Shown here one piece after another: positions 17,035 to 24,777 of a DNA stretch of 64,000 nucleotides. The position numbers and the translations under genes are program-made. This DNA comes from Streptomyces actuosus. GTDB taxonomy: Bacteria; Actinomycetota; Actinomycetes; Streptomycetales; Streptomycetaceae. The notes under the pieces are model-generated. The model was given only the letters and a program-made list of their open reading frames with translations. It did no database searches and was not told the origin of the DNA. The DNA is taken from contig NZ_JAFFZS010000006.1 in assembly GCF_016921115.1 (NCBI RefSeq), positions 186,001 through 250,000 of the forward strand, written 5' to 3'. Each line of letters begins with the position of its first letter. Position 1 is the first letter of the stretch.

Positions 17035-17634
17035 ATGGGTGATCTCTTTCTGGTCCGGCACGGTGAGACGGAGTGGTCGCGGTCCGGGCGGCACACCGGC
17101 TGGAGCGACGTGCCGCTGACCGAGCGCGGCCGGCAGGAGGCACGGGGACTCGTGCCGCTCGTCCGATCGCACCGGATCGGGGCTGTGTTGGTCAGCCCGC
17201 TGCAGCGGGCCCGGGAGACGGCCGAGCTCATCGGGCTGCACGACGTCCGCGTCGACGCGGATCTGCGGGAGTGGGACTACGGCGGGTACGAGGGCGTCAC
17301 GACCGTCGAGATCCATCGGGAGCGGCCGGACTGGTTCCTCTTCAGGGACGGCGTGGTGCCGGGCCCGCCGGAGCATCCCGGCGAGAGCGTCGAGCAGGTC
17401 GGGGAGCGGGCCGACCGGATACTGGCGAAGGTGGACGCGGCGTTCGCCAACACCGAGGGATGCGTGGTGCTCGTCGCCCACGGGCACTTCCTGCGGGTAC
17501 TGACCGCGCGGTGGCTGGGCCTGCCCCCGTCCGAGGGAGCGCTGTTCCAGCTGGCGACGGGGACGCTGTGCCGGCTCGGCACCGAGCACGCGCGGCCGGT
17601 GATCGCCGCGTGGAACGTCAGACCCCCGGCGTAG
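17035..17634 (+). CDS. histidine phosphatase (phosphoglycerate mutase-like)
   Basis: 199 aa, ATG start with GGGGA upstream. The catalytic loop LVRHGETEW is at residues 6-14. A second Arg (SPLQRARETAELIG), the Glu in LREWDYGGYEG, and the late His in VVLVAHGHFLRVL complete the phosphohistidine active site of the branch-1 superfamily. It probably dephosphorylates a small phosphorylated metabolite in the cytoplasm. The family includes sugar phosphatases and phosphoserine phosphatases, so the substrate cannot be named. Followed 49 bases later by an unknown gene on the same strand. Confidence 0.85.
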   Translation: MGDLFLVRHGETEWSRSGRHTGWSDVPLTERGRQEARGLVPLVRSHRIGAVLVSPLQRARETAELIGLHDVRVDADLREWDYGGYEGVTTVEIHRERPDWFLFRDGVVPGPPEHPGESVEQVGERADRILAKVDAAFANTEGCVVLVAHGHFLRVLTARWLGLPPSEGALFQLATGTLCRLGTEHARPVIAAWNVRPPA

Positions 17635-17683
17635 CCTTCGCAGCAGGTGGTCCCAGGGAGCGACCACCGGGAGGGAGCGCGCC

Positions 17684-18307
17684 GTGACCCGTCCGCCGAC
17701 CGCCGCGCAGCGGCGTGTGATCGACACCGCCGACCCCGTCACCGGGCGGGTGAGGGGGACACCGGCGCAGCTCGCCGCGCTGGTGAAGCGGGGGCTGGCC
17801 TTCCGGCATCCGAGACCGCCGCACGACCACTTCCTGACCCCGGCCGGACACAGGGCCCGGGAGGCGGATCCGGCGCCGCCGACGCCGGCGGAGGGCTCGG
17901 ACGGCGCCGTCTTCTCCGCGCGTGTCGGCGGGGAGGGGGACGCACCGGCGTCCGGGCCGGCCCGGCTGCGTGAGGTGCACAGCGCCTGGCAGGGACTGCT
18001 GGAGCTGCGCCGGATGACGAATCCGGACGGGGCGACGGACCGGCCGTGCGGCTGGGAACGCGCGCATCTGGTGCGGTCCGCAGCGCTGGCCCTGGAGGCG
18101 GCCGGGCATCGGCCGGCGGGGCCGGAGGGCACCGGATACCGGGTCCGGGCGACCGCGCAGCCGGAGGCCGTCGCCGTCCACGACGAGGACACCGCAGCCC
18201 TCGGCGCCTGCGCGGCGGCCCTCGAACAGGCCGGCTGGCAGACCGGCGAGCACACCGAACCCCGCACCCGGGTCCGCTACCTGCTGGCGTCGCCGCGCCG
18301 GGTGTGA
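17684..18307 (+). CDS. conserved hypothetical protein
   Basis: 207 aa, GTG start preceded by GGGAGGGAG six bases upstream. The N-terminal 55 residues look like a winged-helix-like segment (AAQRRVIDTAD, AQLAALVKRGLAF, DHFLTPAGHRAR), as in MarR-like or phage-type HTH modules. The rest alternates helices with two similar strands (RVRATAQPEAVAV, RVRYLLAS). No catalytic motif, signal or membrane segment is seen. Co-directional with the phosphatase before it and the thioesterase after it. I do not recognise the family. Confidence 0.7.
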   Translation: MTRPPTAAQRRVIDTADPVTGRVRGTPAQLAALVKRGLAFRHPRPPHDHFLTPAGHRAREADPAPPTPAEGSDGAVFSARVGGEGDAPASGPARLREVHSAWQGLLELRRMTNPDGATDRPCGWERAHLVRSAALALEAAGHRPAGPEGTGYRVRATAQPEAVAVHDEDTAALGACAAALEQAGWQTGEHTEPRTRVRYLLASPRRV

Positions 18308-18377
18308 ACGACGTGCCAGGATCAGGGACGACGGGGCCGGCGGCCGCACAGGCCGCCGCGTGAATGAAGGGGAACCA

Positions 18378-18800
18378 GTGAGCGAGCCGTTTTCCGTCCG
18401 GATCACCGTGCGCGGCTACGAGACCGACGTGCAGGGCCATCTCAACCAGAGCGTCTACCTCAACTACGCCGAGCACGCACGGTGGTCGCTGCTCCAGGCC
18501 GCCGGCATCACCCAGGCCGGCCTGACCGCGACCGGTGTCGGTCCGGTCGCATTGGAGACCACCATCCGCTATCGGCGCGAGCTGCTCGCCGGTGACGAGG
18601 TCGACGTGTCGTGCGTCTTCGAATGGGGGGAGGGCAAGACGTTCCGCATCCGGCAGACCATCCGCAGGACGGACGGCACGGTGTCCGCGGAGATCACCGC
18701 GGTCGGTGGCCTGCTGGACCTGGGAGCGCGCAGACTGGTCGCCGACCCGCAGGAGCGGTTCAAGGAACTGGCTGAGGACCCGGGCCTGTTCGGCCTGTAG
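18378..18800 (+). CDS. acyl-CoA thioesterase, hotdog fold (4HBT)
   Basis: 140 aa. The GTG at 18378 is chosen because AAGGGGA sits five bases upstream; a GTG six codons earlier lacks a site. The sequence has the 4-hydroxybenzoyl-CoA thioesterase layout: VRGYETDVQGHLNQSVYLNYAEHAR (the catalytic Asp/Glu-N-x-Y region), then PVALETTIRYRREL and GEGKTFRIRQTIRR strands. It probably hydrolyses acyl-CoA thioesters in the cytoplasm. No pathway genes adjoin it, so the chain length is unknown. Confidence 0.83.
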   Translation: MSEPFSVRITVRGYETDVQGHLNQSVYLNYAEHARWSLLQAAGITQAGLTATGVGPVALETTIRYRRELLAGDEVDVSCVFEWGEGKTFRIRQTIRRTDGTVSAEITAVGGLLDLGARRLVADPQERFKELAEDPGLFGL

Positions 18801-18983
18801 CGGACTCCGGCCCGGCCTCACATGCCTCCACGCCCCGGCGGCGGCCCCCGACGTCGGCGGGTGTCGCGGGCCGGGCGTAGGGGGCCGTCCGGTGACACGG
18901 CCGGAGAGGGAGGGCCGGAAGAGGAGCCCGGCGGAGGCGGTGTCCACCCGTCTCCCCTCGGGGCCCGGTCACGCCGGTGCGGG

Positions 18984-19351
18984 TCAGTGCACGGCGGCGA
19001 TCTCCTCCCCCGCCTCCATCGGACGGGTGACGTCCTGGGTCTCGGGGCTCCTGCCCAGGTGGTCGAAGATCAGGTTGAGCACCACGGCCGTCACGCAGCC
19101 GGTCGAGATGCCCGAGTCGAGGACGATCCTCGCGGTCTCGGTTCGGCGGCGGACAGGCCCACGGCCACGCCGACGATCAGGGGCGGGGCGACGACACCGG
19201 CGTACATGGCGGCCACGTGCTGCAGGCCGCTGGTCGCCGTGTTCAGGGCTGGGAGTTTCTCGTCTACGAGGTGGGTGGCCACGGCGGCTCCCCCGGTCGG
19301 CTGCCACGTCGCCGTCGACATGGGTGTCAACGAGGCGGTGCGGGCGGTCAT
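18984..19351 (-). pseudogene. purine/uracil permease (NCS2) with a large internal deletion
   Basis: The ATG at 19351 has a good GGGAGGT site. The first 65 residues are a typical NCS2 xanthine/urate permease N-terminus (HLVDEKLPALNTATSGLQH, then AAMYAGVVAPPLIVGVAVGLSA). At about 19142-19155 the reading jumps frame to a permease C-terminus (TARIVLDSGISTGCVTAVVL, then NLIFDHLG) that ends at 18984. About 330 residues holding most membrane helices are gone, so it cannot transport. It lies just downstream of the 8-oxoguanine deaminase gene, where a working purine permease would be expected. Confidence 0.75.
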
Positions 19352-19487
19352 GGGGGGGGACCTCCCTGCTCGGGCGCGGGCCGCCGCAAGCGTGGGAGGG
19401 AGGGACCGTCACGGGGGTGGCGCGAGTGAGCGGTGGACGGTGACCGTTCCGGGGCGCGCGCGTCCGCACGCGCCCCGGAGACGGCTG

Positions 19488-19512
19488 CCGTGGATCCCGC
19501 TCGGATCCACGG
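19488..19512. terminator. hairpin, probable terminator
   Basis: The inverted repeat CCGTGGATCC / GGATCCACGG with a 5-base loop lies between the 8-oxoguanine deaminase stop (19602) and the permease remnant. A second GC-only stem-loop (CCGGGGCGCG... with its complement) lies at about 19450-19480. The stretch 19352-19601 holds no gene. Confidence 0.5.
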
Positions 19513-19601
19513 GTCCCGGCCGGGAGCCGTCCCTCACGGCCGGAATTCTCGACCGGGCCCACCGCACTCGGCGGGCCCGGGATTCGGCGTTCCGCCGCGG
19601 A

Positions 19602-20987
19602 TCAGTCCTGGGCGGCGATCCGGGCCAGGCGCTGGGCCTCCGCGCGGGTGGAGCGGGCCACGGCATCCTCGTCGACGGTCAGCAGGCGGCCGTTCCCGAC
19701 GATCTGCCGGCCGTTGACGAAGGAGGCGGTGACCGGTGCCGCGGCGCCGAGGACCAGGGCGGTCACCGGGTCGGCGATGGAGGCGTGGGCGAGCGTGTCC
19801 ATCCTCCACAGCACCACGTCGGCCAGCTTGCCCGGCTCCAGCGAGCCGATCTGGTCCGCCCGGCCGAGGACCCGCGCGCCGCCGTGGGTACCGAGCCGCA
19901 GCGCCTGACGGGCGTTCAGCGCCGCCTCGCGGTGGGCGCCGAGGCGGTTGATGAGCAGGGCGTTGCGCAGCTCGGTGTGGAGTTCACCGGACTCGTTGGA
20001 GGCGGTCCCGTCGACACCGAGACCGACGGGGACGCCCGCCGCGAGCATGTCGGGTACGCGGGCGATGCCGGCCGCGAGGCGGGCGTTCGACGACGGGCAG
20101 TGGGCGACACCGGTCCCGGTGCGGGCGAACGCGGCGATGTCGGAGTCGGTCATGTGGACGCAGTGCGCCATCCACACGTCGTCACCGAGCCAGCCGGTCG
20201 ACTCGAAGTAGTCCGTCGGGCCCATGCCGAACAGCTCGTGGCAGAACTTCTCCTCCTCCACGGTCTCCGAGCCGTGGGTGTGCAGCCGTACGCCGAGGCG
20301 TCGGGCCAGCTCGGCCCCCTGCCGCATGAGTTCGGTGGAGACGGAGAACGGCGAGCACGGGGCGACGGCCACCTGGGTCATGGCGTCGAAGGAGGCGTCG
20401 TGGTGCTCGGCGACGGTCTCCTCGGTCGCGGCGAGCGCGCCCTCCAGGGTCTCGACGGCGAAGTCCGGCGGCAGACCGCCGTCCTTGACACTGCGGTCCA
20501 TGGAACCGCGGGCCAGCGTGAAGCGGACGCCCGTCTCGGAGGCGGCCCGGATGATGGCGCCGGACAGATCGCCGGAGCCGTGCGGGAAGACGTAGTGGTG
20601 GTCCATGGCGGTGGTGACGCCGCCGCGGGCCATCATGGCGAGCGATCCCTGCGCCGCCGCGTAGCACATCTGCTCGTCGATGCGCGCCCAGGTCGGGTAG
20701 AGGGCGACCAGCCAGTCGAACAGGTTGTGGTCGGTGGCCAGGCCGCGGGTGATCCACTGGTAGAAGTGGTGGTGGGTGTTGACCAGACCGGGCGTGGCCA
20801 GGTGGCCGCTCGCGTCGATCCGGCGTTCCACGTTCTCCAGGCCCTCGGGGGCCTTGCCCGCGCCGACCGACTCGATCCTGTTGCCGACGAGGACGATGTA
20901 CCCCGAGGCGTACTCGGTGTCGTTCGCGTCCACGGTCGCGATCGCACAGTTCTCGATGACGGTGCGCTGGGCTGCCGATGGTGCCAT
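19602..20987 (-). CDS. 8-oxoguanine/guanine deaminase-type amidohydrolase
   Basis: 461 aa. The ATG at 20987 is chosen for the AAGGAAG site; an in-frame start 16 codons upstream has none. Amidohydrolase metal-binding motifs: VNTHHHFYQ (HxH), RLHTHGSE, MAHCVHM, and the Asp in VGLGVDGTASNES. Together with the DHHYVFP and FEST-GWL segments this fits the hydroxydechloroatrazine/8-oxoguanine deaminase branch. Expected role: hydrolytic deamination of an oxopurine toward uric acid in the cytoplasm. It is downstream of the urate oxidase operon and flanked on both sides by dead permeases. Guanine versus 8-oxoguanine specificity is not decidable from sequence alone. Confidence 0.8.
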   Translation of the reverse strand: MAPSAAQRTVIENCAIATVDANDTEYASGYIVLVGNRIESVGAGKAPEGLENVERRIDASGHLATPGLVNTHHHFYQWITRGLATDHNLFDWLVALYPTWARIDEQMCYAAAQGSLAMMARGGVTTAMDHHYVFPHGSGDLSGAIIRAASETGVRFTLARGSMDRSVKDGGLPPDFAVETLEGALAATEETVAEHHDASFDAMTQVAVAPCSPFSVSTELMRQGAELARRLGVRLHTHGSETVEEEKFCHELFGMGPTDYFESTGWLGDDVWMAHCVHMTDSDIAAFARTGTGVAHCPSSNARLAAGIARVPDMLAAGVPVGLGVDGTASNESGELHTELRNALLINRLGAHREAALNARQALRLGTHGGARVLGRADQIGSLEPGKLADVVLWRMDTLAHASIADPVTALVLGAAAPVTASFVNGRQIVGNGRLLTVDEDAVARSTRAEAQRLARIAAQD

Positions 20988-21055
20988 GGGGCTTCCTTGT
21001 CTTTCAGTGGCGGCCCGTGGACGGGCGGTGTCCACGGGGAGGGCACGGCAGGACC

Positions 21056-21912
21056 CTAGGAGGATTTGAGTGCCGGAGCCGTGCGCCGGCTCCGGGTGCC
21101 GAGGTGGTGGAAGAACAGGTGGAGCAGGACCGTGACGAGTGCGCCGGAGCCGAGCACCCCCGCGCCCGGGGCGGGAACCCGGCGCGGAACGTCGGCGCCG
21201 CCGGCGCGACGGTGGCGGCGCCGAGCGCCACCGCGACGACGACCGCGGAGCCGGTGTCCGGGACCCCGACGACAGCGTGTGGTTGCCGCTGACGGCGATC
21301 GAGCCGAGCAGGACGATGCCGGCGCCCCCCGAGGACCGGCACGGGCGCCGGGGGGGACGACGGCACCGAGGACCGGGAACACGCCGAGGATCATCGGGGC
21401 ACCGCCCGCGACGGAGACGGAGACCGGGGCGACGCGGCGGCTGCGCACCCGGGTCGGGAGACGACGCCGGCGTTGCGGGCGAAGGCGGAGGCGGAGGCGG
21501 GGAAGCAGCCGAAAGGGGGACGGGCAGGGTGGCGCTGCCGTCGGTGCCCGGGGCCGCGGGTGCGGATCCGGGCGCCGGTACGGCGGCCGCAGATCTCGCC
21601 GAGGGCGAGCCTGCCGGCGCCGGACCCGGTCATCGGCCCCCGCATCACGGTGGGCGGCGACGGCACGGCCGCGGGCCGGACGGCCGGCGGCCCGCAGGCG
21701 AACGGTGCGGGCAGCGCGACGGCGGGTGCGGAGGGGAGGGCGCCGGAGTCGGCCGTGCCGAGCGGGAGAGGCACCGGCCTGCCGGCGAGCAGCCCGGGCC
21801 GCGAGGGGTGGGGCTTGTCGTCCACCGGGTGCAGGGACACGACGGAGTCCTCGGTGTGCACCGGCGGCGTGGGACAGGGAGCGGTCGCCGGCCCCCTTGC
21901 GGGCTGTGCCAT
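21056..21912 (-). pseudogene. second nucleobase permease, multiply frameshifted and deleted
   Basis: It begins at an ATG (21912) with MAQPARGPATAPCP... and EDSVVSLHPVDDKPH, the start of a urate/xanthine permease. Sequence then collapses. Permease fragments reappear in successive frames: RLALGEICGRRTG, FARNAGVV, PMILGVFPVLGAVVP, AGIVLLGSIAVSGNHT, TGSAVVVAVALGAATVAP, and finally LVTVLLHLFFHHLG before TAG at 21056. At least three frame changes and a deletion of the early helices are needed to connect them. It sits inside the urate operon between urate oxidase and the deaminase. Confidence 0.75.
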
Positions 21913-21977
21913 GGTGTTCCCTCCGGTGTGGCGCGTCCCCGGCCCGGGCGAGGGGACCGGGGGACGCGCGCCCCGCG

Positions 21978-22934
21978 TCAGAGGTTGGTCATGTCGACCG
22001 GGATACGTGCCTCGCAGCCGTCCCGCAGCACGGTGCCCTCGATGAGGCCGTAGGGGCGGTCGGCGGCGTAGTAGACGGCTCCGTCGGCGGTTTCGTTCTT
22101 CAGCCCGAAGGGCTCCAGGTCGACGAGGAAGTGGTGCTTGTTCGGCAGGGAGAAGCGGACCTCGTCGATCTCGCTGCGGTTGTTGATGATGCGCGAGCCC
22201 ATCTGGTACAGCGTCTGCTGGAGGGAGAGGGAGTAGGTCTCGGCGAAGGCCTGGAGCATGTGCTTCCTGACCTGCTCGTAGGACTTCTCCCAGTGGGGCA
22301 TCTTCTGCTCGTCGTCGGTCCAGTTGAAGCGCCACTGGGCGGCGACCGACGTGGCCAGGATCCGGTCGTAGGCCTCCTGGAGCGTGGTGTACTTGTCCTT
22401 GATGTAGCCCCAGAACTCGGAGTTGGTCGAGTTCATCACCGTCAGGTCCTTCAGACCCGAGACGACCTCCCACTTCTCACCGTCGTAGGTGATCTGGGTG
22501 AGGCGGGTCTCCTGGCCCTTGCGGACGAAGGAGTGCTTGACCTCGTCGGCGCCGATGAACCGGGAGTTGGCGTCGGAGCTCTCGATCCGCTCCCAGGCGT
22601 ACTCCTCGATGCGGATGCGCGCCTGGTGGATCACCTCCTGCGAGGTGACGAAGTGGCGGGCGAGGTGGATGCCGAACTGCTCGGCGGACTCGATGCCGTG
22701 TTCCTTGGCCTTGGCGAACACCGTGTTCTTCGTGGTGTCGGTGGGCAGGACGTGGGCGTTGGAGCCGGAGTAGTGGACGTCGTCCATGTCGCCGCTCAGC
22801 GCGACGGAGACGTTGAGGTCCTTGATGTGGTGGGTGGCGCCGTCCCGCGTGATCTTGACGACTCGGTTCTCGGCCTTGCCGTACTGGTTCTGTCCCAGGA
22901 TCACAGGGCGGGCAGGGCGGGAATTGACGGTCAT
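21978..22934 (-). CDS. urate oxidase (uricase)
   Basis: 318 aa, ATG start. T-fold uricase motifs are present: ILGQNQYGKAENRVVKITRD, SGSNAHVLPTDTTKNTVF (the Thr of the catalytic dyad), a conserved ERI-x(n)-HSF region, and FSLPNKHHFLVDL near the C-terminus. It converts uric acid, O2 and water to 5-hydroxyisourate and H2O2, with no cofactor. It is four bases downstream of the HIU hydrolase gene in the same operon, so the unstable product is handed on directly. Catalase is encoded nearby. Confidence 0.95.
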   Translation of the reverse strand: MTVNSRPARPVILGQNQYGKAENRVVKITRDGATHHIKDLNVSVALSGDMDDVHYSGSNAHVLPTDTTKNTVFAKAKEHGIESAEQFGIHLARHFVTSQEVIHQARIRIEEYAWERIESSDANSRFIGADEVKHSFVRKGQETRLTQITYDGEKWEVVSGLKDLTVMNSTNSEFWGYIKDKYTTLQEAYDRILATSVAAQWRFNWTDDEQKMPHWEKSYEQVRKHMLQAFAETYSLSLQQTLYQMGSRIINNRSEIDEVRFSLPNKHHFLVDLEPFGLKNETADGAVYYAADRPYGLIEGTVLRDGCEARIPVDMTNL

Positions 22935-22938
22935 TTAG

Positions 22939-23346
22939 CTAGCTCCCTCGGTAAACGGAGTAGCCGAACGGGTTGAGCAGCAGCGGTACGTGGTAGTGCT
23001 CGCCCGGCACGACGGCGAAGGTGATCGCCACCTCGGGGAAGAACACGCCCGGTCCGCTGTCCCGATTCGCGGGGGCGTCCTGCTGCGCATCGGCTTGCTT
23101 CTTCGCAGTTCTGTCTTCGAAGTACGCCTCGACGGCGAAGTCGAGCCGTACGTGGGTGGTCCCCTCCGGCAGTGCCGGCAGGTCCTTGCACCGCCCGTCC
23201 GCGTCGGTCGCCGAACCGCCGAGCGCCTGCCAGTCCGCCGCGCGCCCGCCGCGGGCGCTGAGGTGGACGGCGACGCCCTCGGCGGGGCGGCCGAGCGAGG
23301 TGTCCAGGATGTGCGTGGACACGGAGGCGGTGGTGCTCGTGCTCAT
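22939..23346 (-). CDS. 5-hydroxyisourate hydrolase (transthyretin-like)
   Basis: 135 aa, ATG start. Diagnostic features: STHILDTSLGRPAEGV at the N-terminus (catalytic His), an Arg-containing central strand, and the C-terminal YRGS signature. It hydrolyses 5-hydroxyisourate to OHCU. An insertion of Lys/Asp/Gln-rich residues (TAKKQADAQQDAPANRD, about 82-98) makes it slightly longer than the 110-120 aa norm. It lies between the OHCU decarboxylase and urate oxidase genes with gaps of seven and four bases, so it is co-transcribed. Confidence 0.93.
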   Translation of the reverse strand: MSTSTTASVSTHILDTSLGRPAEGVAVHLSARGGRAADWQALGGSATDADGRCKDLPALPEGTTHVRLDFAVEAYFEDRTAKKQADAQQDAPANRDSGPGVFFPEVAITFAVVPGEHYHVPLLLNPFGYSVYRGS

Positions 23347-23353
23347 GCTGCTG

Positions 23354-23863
23354 TCAGTCCTCTTCGACGAGTCGTGCCAGACGAATGCGGTTGATCTTGC
23401 CCAGCTCGGTGCGGACGATCTCCCGCTCCCGCTCGGGCGAGTTGCCGATCCGCTCCTCGACCGCGTCCCGCATCTGCTCCGCGGTCCTGCCGGTGGCGCA
23501 GATGAGGAAGACGTGGCCGAACTTCTCCTGGTAGGCCAGGTTCAGTTCCAGCATCTGGGACCTGAGCTCCTCGGAGGCACCCGCCATGCCGCGCTGTTCG
23601 CGCGCCGAGGTCGGGTCGCCCGGCTTGGGGCGGCCGATCGGCGGGTGGCCGGCCATCGCCTCCTGGAGGTCCTGAACGGTCAGCTCGGCCAGGGCGGCGT
23701 CGCCGGCGGCGTACAACGCGTCCGCCGTGGCGTAGGGGCGGGCGGCCAGCAGCTTCTTCGCCCACGTCGTGGAGGCGCACGCCTCGTGAAGGGCGGCGAA
23801 GGCCGCGGGCTCCTCGAGCTTGTTGAAACGGGCCAGGCCCGGTGGTGTGGATGGGGAAGTCAC
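23354..23863 (-). CDS. 2-oxo-4-hydroxy-4-carboxy-5-ureidoimidazoline (OHCU) decarboxylase
   Basis: 169 aa. The all-helical OHCU decarboxylase fold is shown by HEACASTTWAKKLLAARPY, the catalytic His73 in MAGHPPIG, EQRGMAG and the FGHVFLICATGRTAEQM segment. It converts OHCU to S-allantoin, completing urate breakdown to allantoin. First gene of the urate operon; a palindrome at 23938 lies 75 bases upstream and probably controls it. Allantoinase and allantoicase genes are not in this window. Confidence 0.92.
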   Translation of the reverse strand: MTSPSTPPGLARFNKLEEPAAFAALHEACASTTWAKKLLAARPYATADALYAAGDAALAELTVQDLQEAMAGHPPIGRPKPGDPTSAREQRGMAGASEELRSQMLELNLAYQEKFGHVFLICATGRTAEQMRDAVEERIGNSPEREREIVRTELGKINRIRLARLVEED

Positions 23864-23937
23864 GGGAGCCTCCGTGGCCGCGGACGGCCTGCGTACTGAA
23901 CGGGCTGCCGACAGCTAACGCCCTCCGAAACTCGACG

Positions 23938-23952
23938 TCAACACTTTGTTGA
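23938..23952. promoter_or_regulatory. palindromic operator (TCAACAnnnTGTTGA type) before the urate operon
   Basis: TCAACACTTTGTTGA, a 15-bp palindrome (one mismatched pair), lies 75 bases upstream of the OHCU decarboxylase start in an AT-rich patch. A closely related copy (TCAACAAACTGTTGA) is upstream of catalase at 26706, so both operons probably answer to one regulator. The HTH_22 protein encoded immediately upstream is the nearest candidate. Confidence 0.6.
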
Positions 23953-24027
23953 AAATTCGGGGTTACAAAAGCCGCCGCCCCTCGGGACGGCGGCCTGGCG
24001 GGCGAGGGCCCCGCGGCGACGCCTCGA

Positions 24028-24396
24028 TCAGGCCTCTTTCTCGCGGTTGAGGTAGTTGTAGACGGTGAAGCGGCTGACGCCGAGCGCGCCGGCCACCGTC
24101 TCCACGCCGTGCCGCACGGAGAAGGCGCCCCGCGCCTCCAGTATCCGTACGACCTCCTGCTTGGACCTGCGGTCCAGGTCCGCCAGCGGCTTGCCCCTCT
24201 TGCGCTCCATGGCGGCCAGGATGTGGTCGAGGGAGTCGGCGAGCTGGGGCAGCCGCACGGCGACCGCGTCGACCCCCTCCCAGGAGAGCACCACGTCCTC
24301 GGGGCCGGCCTCGTCGGGCGGCAGCATCTCGCCGCCCATGGCATCGACCAGCGGCTTCACTGCGGCGATGAACGACTCGCCCGCGGTCCCGGTCAC
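24028..24396 (-). CDS. HTH_22 (YheO/DauR C-terminal type) transcriptional regulator
   Basis: 122 aa, GTG start overlapping the stop of the 82-aa gene (GTGA). The C-terminal helix-turn-helix ends with SVRHGVETVAGALGVSRFTVYNYLNREKEA, matching the DNA-binding part of YheO/DauR-type regulators. The N-terminal 60 residues (VDAMGGEMLPPDEAGPEDVV) are far shorter than the usual PAS-like sensing domain. It is encoded just upstream of the urate operon with a palindrome in the gap, so it is the likely pathway-specific regulator. Whether it represses or activates is not evident. Confidence 0.8.
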   Translation of the reverse strand: MTGTAGESFIAAVKPLVDAMGGEMLPPDEAGPEDVVLSWEGVDAVAVRLPQLADSLDHILAAMERKRGKPLADLDRRSKQEVVRILEARGAFSVRHGVETVAGALGVSRFTVYNYLNREKEA

Positions 24397-24641
24397 ACGC
24401 CCTCCTCGACGACGTTGACCTGCAGCGAGATCCGGGTGGCGCCGGCCTGCAGGGCCTTGCGCAGCAGGGCGTCGACCGCCGTGAGGACCTGGTCGGCACC
24501 CCCCTCCGCGGTGTTGCCGAAGGGACCGACATCCACGGCGTCCAGGTGGGCCGCCTCGACGACCTCGCGGGCCACGAGCGCGTGCGCCGGCGCCTCGTCG
24601 AGATCGAAGGGCTCGGTCGTGAACTCCACTCTCAATCGCAC
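24393..24641 (-). CDS. small MTH1187/YkoF-like (DUF77) protein
   Basis: 82 aa. The strand-helix-strand-helix pattern with VGPFGNTAEGGADQVLTAVD and AGATRISLQVNVVE resembles the MTH1187/YkoF thiamine-binding-like ferredoxin fold (compare the typical MGT-x-EG and GAKRV segments). Such proteins bind thiamine-like or other small ligands. Coupled by a 4-base overlap to the HTH_22 regulator, so it may act as the ligand-sensing partner that this regulator's short N-terminus lacks. Family assignment is by pattern only. Confidence 0.6.
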   Translation of the reverse strand: MRLRVEFTTEPFDLDEAPAHALVAREVVEAAHLDAVDVGPFGNTAEGGADQVLTAVDALLRKALQAGATRISLQVNVVEEGV

Positions 24642-24683
24642 GCGGACAACCTAACGCGCGGGGCCGCATTACGCCGACCCCCC

Positions 24684-24748
24684 TTGACAAGCTCCGACCC
24701 CCGACTGCAATCTTCCAGTAAGCAGAAACTAACTTCCGCAATACGGAA
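24684..24748 (+). promoter_or_regulatory. hyi-glxR promoter with tandem AllR-type operators
   Basis: A promoter-like TTGACA (24684-24689) and CAATCT (24708-24713) are separated by 18 bases. Just downstream lie two 15-bp sites: TTCCAGTAAGCAGAA (24713-24727, weak) and TTCCGCAATACGGAA (24734-24748, strong), each a 7-bp inverted repeat around one base, 21 bp centre to centre. The same arrangement occurs before gcl and katA. The position over the likely transcription start suits repression by an IclR/AllR-type regulator, which is not encoded in this window. Confidence 0.7.
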
Positions 24749-24777
24749 TCTCGACACGGAAGGGAGCGCGACACCCG

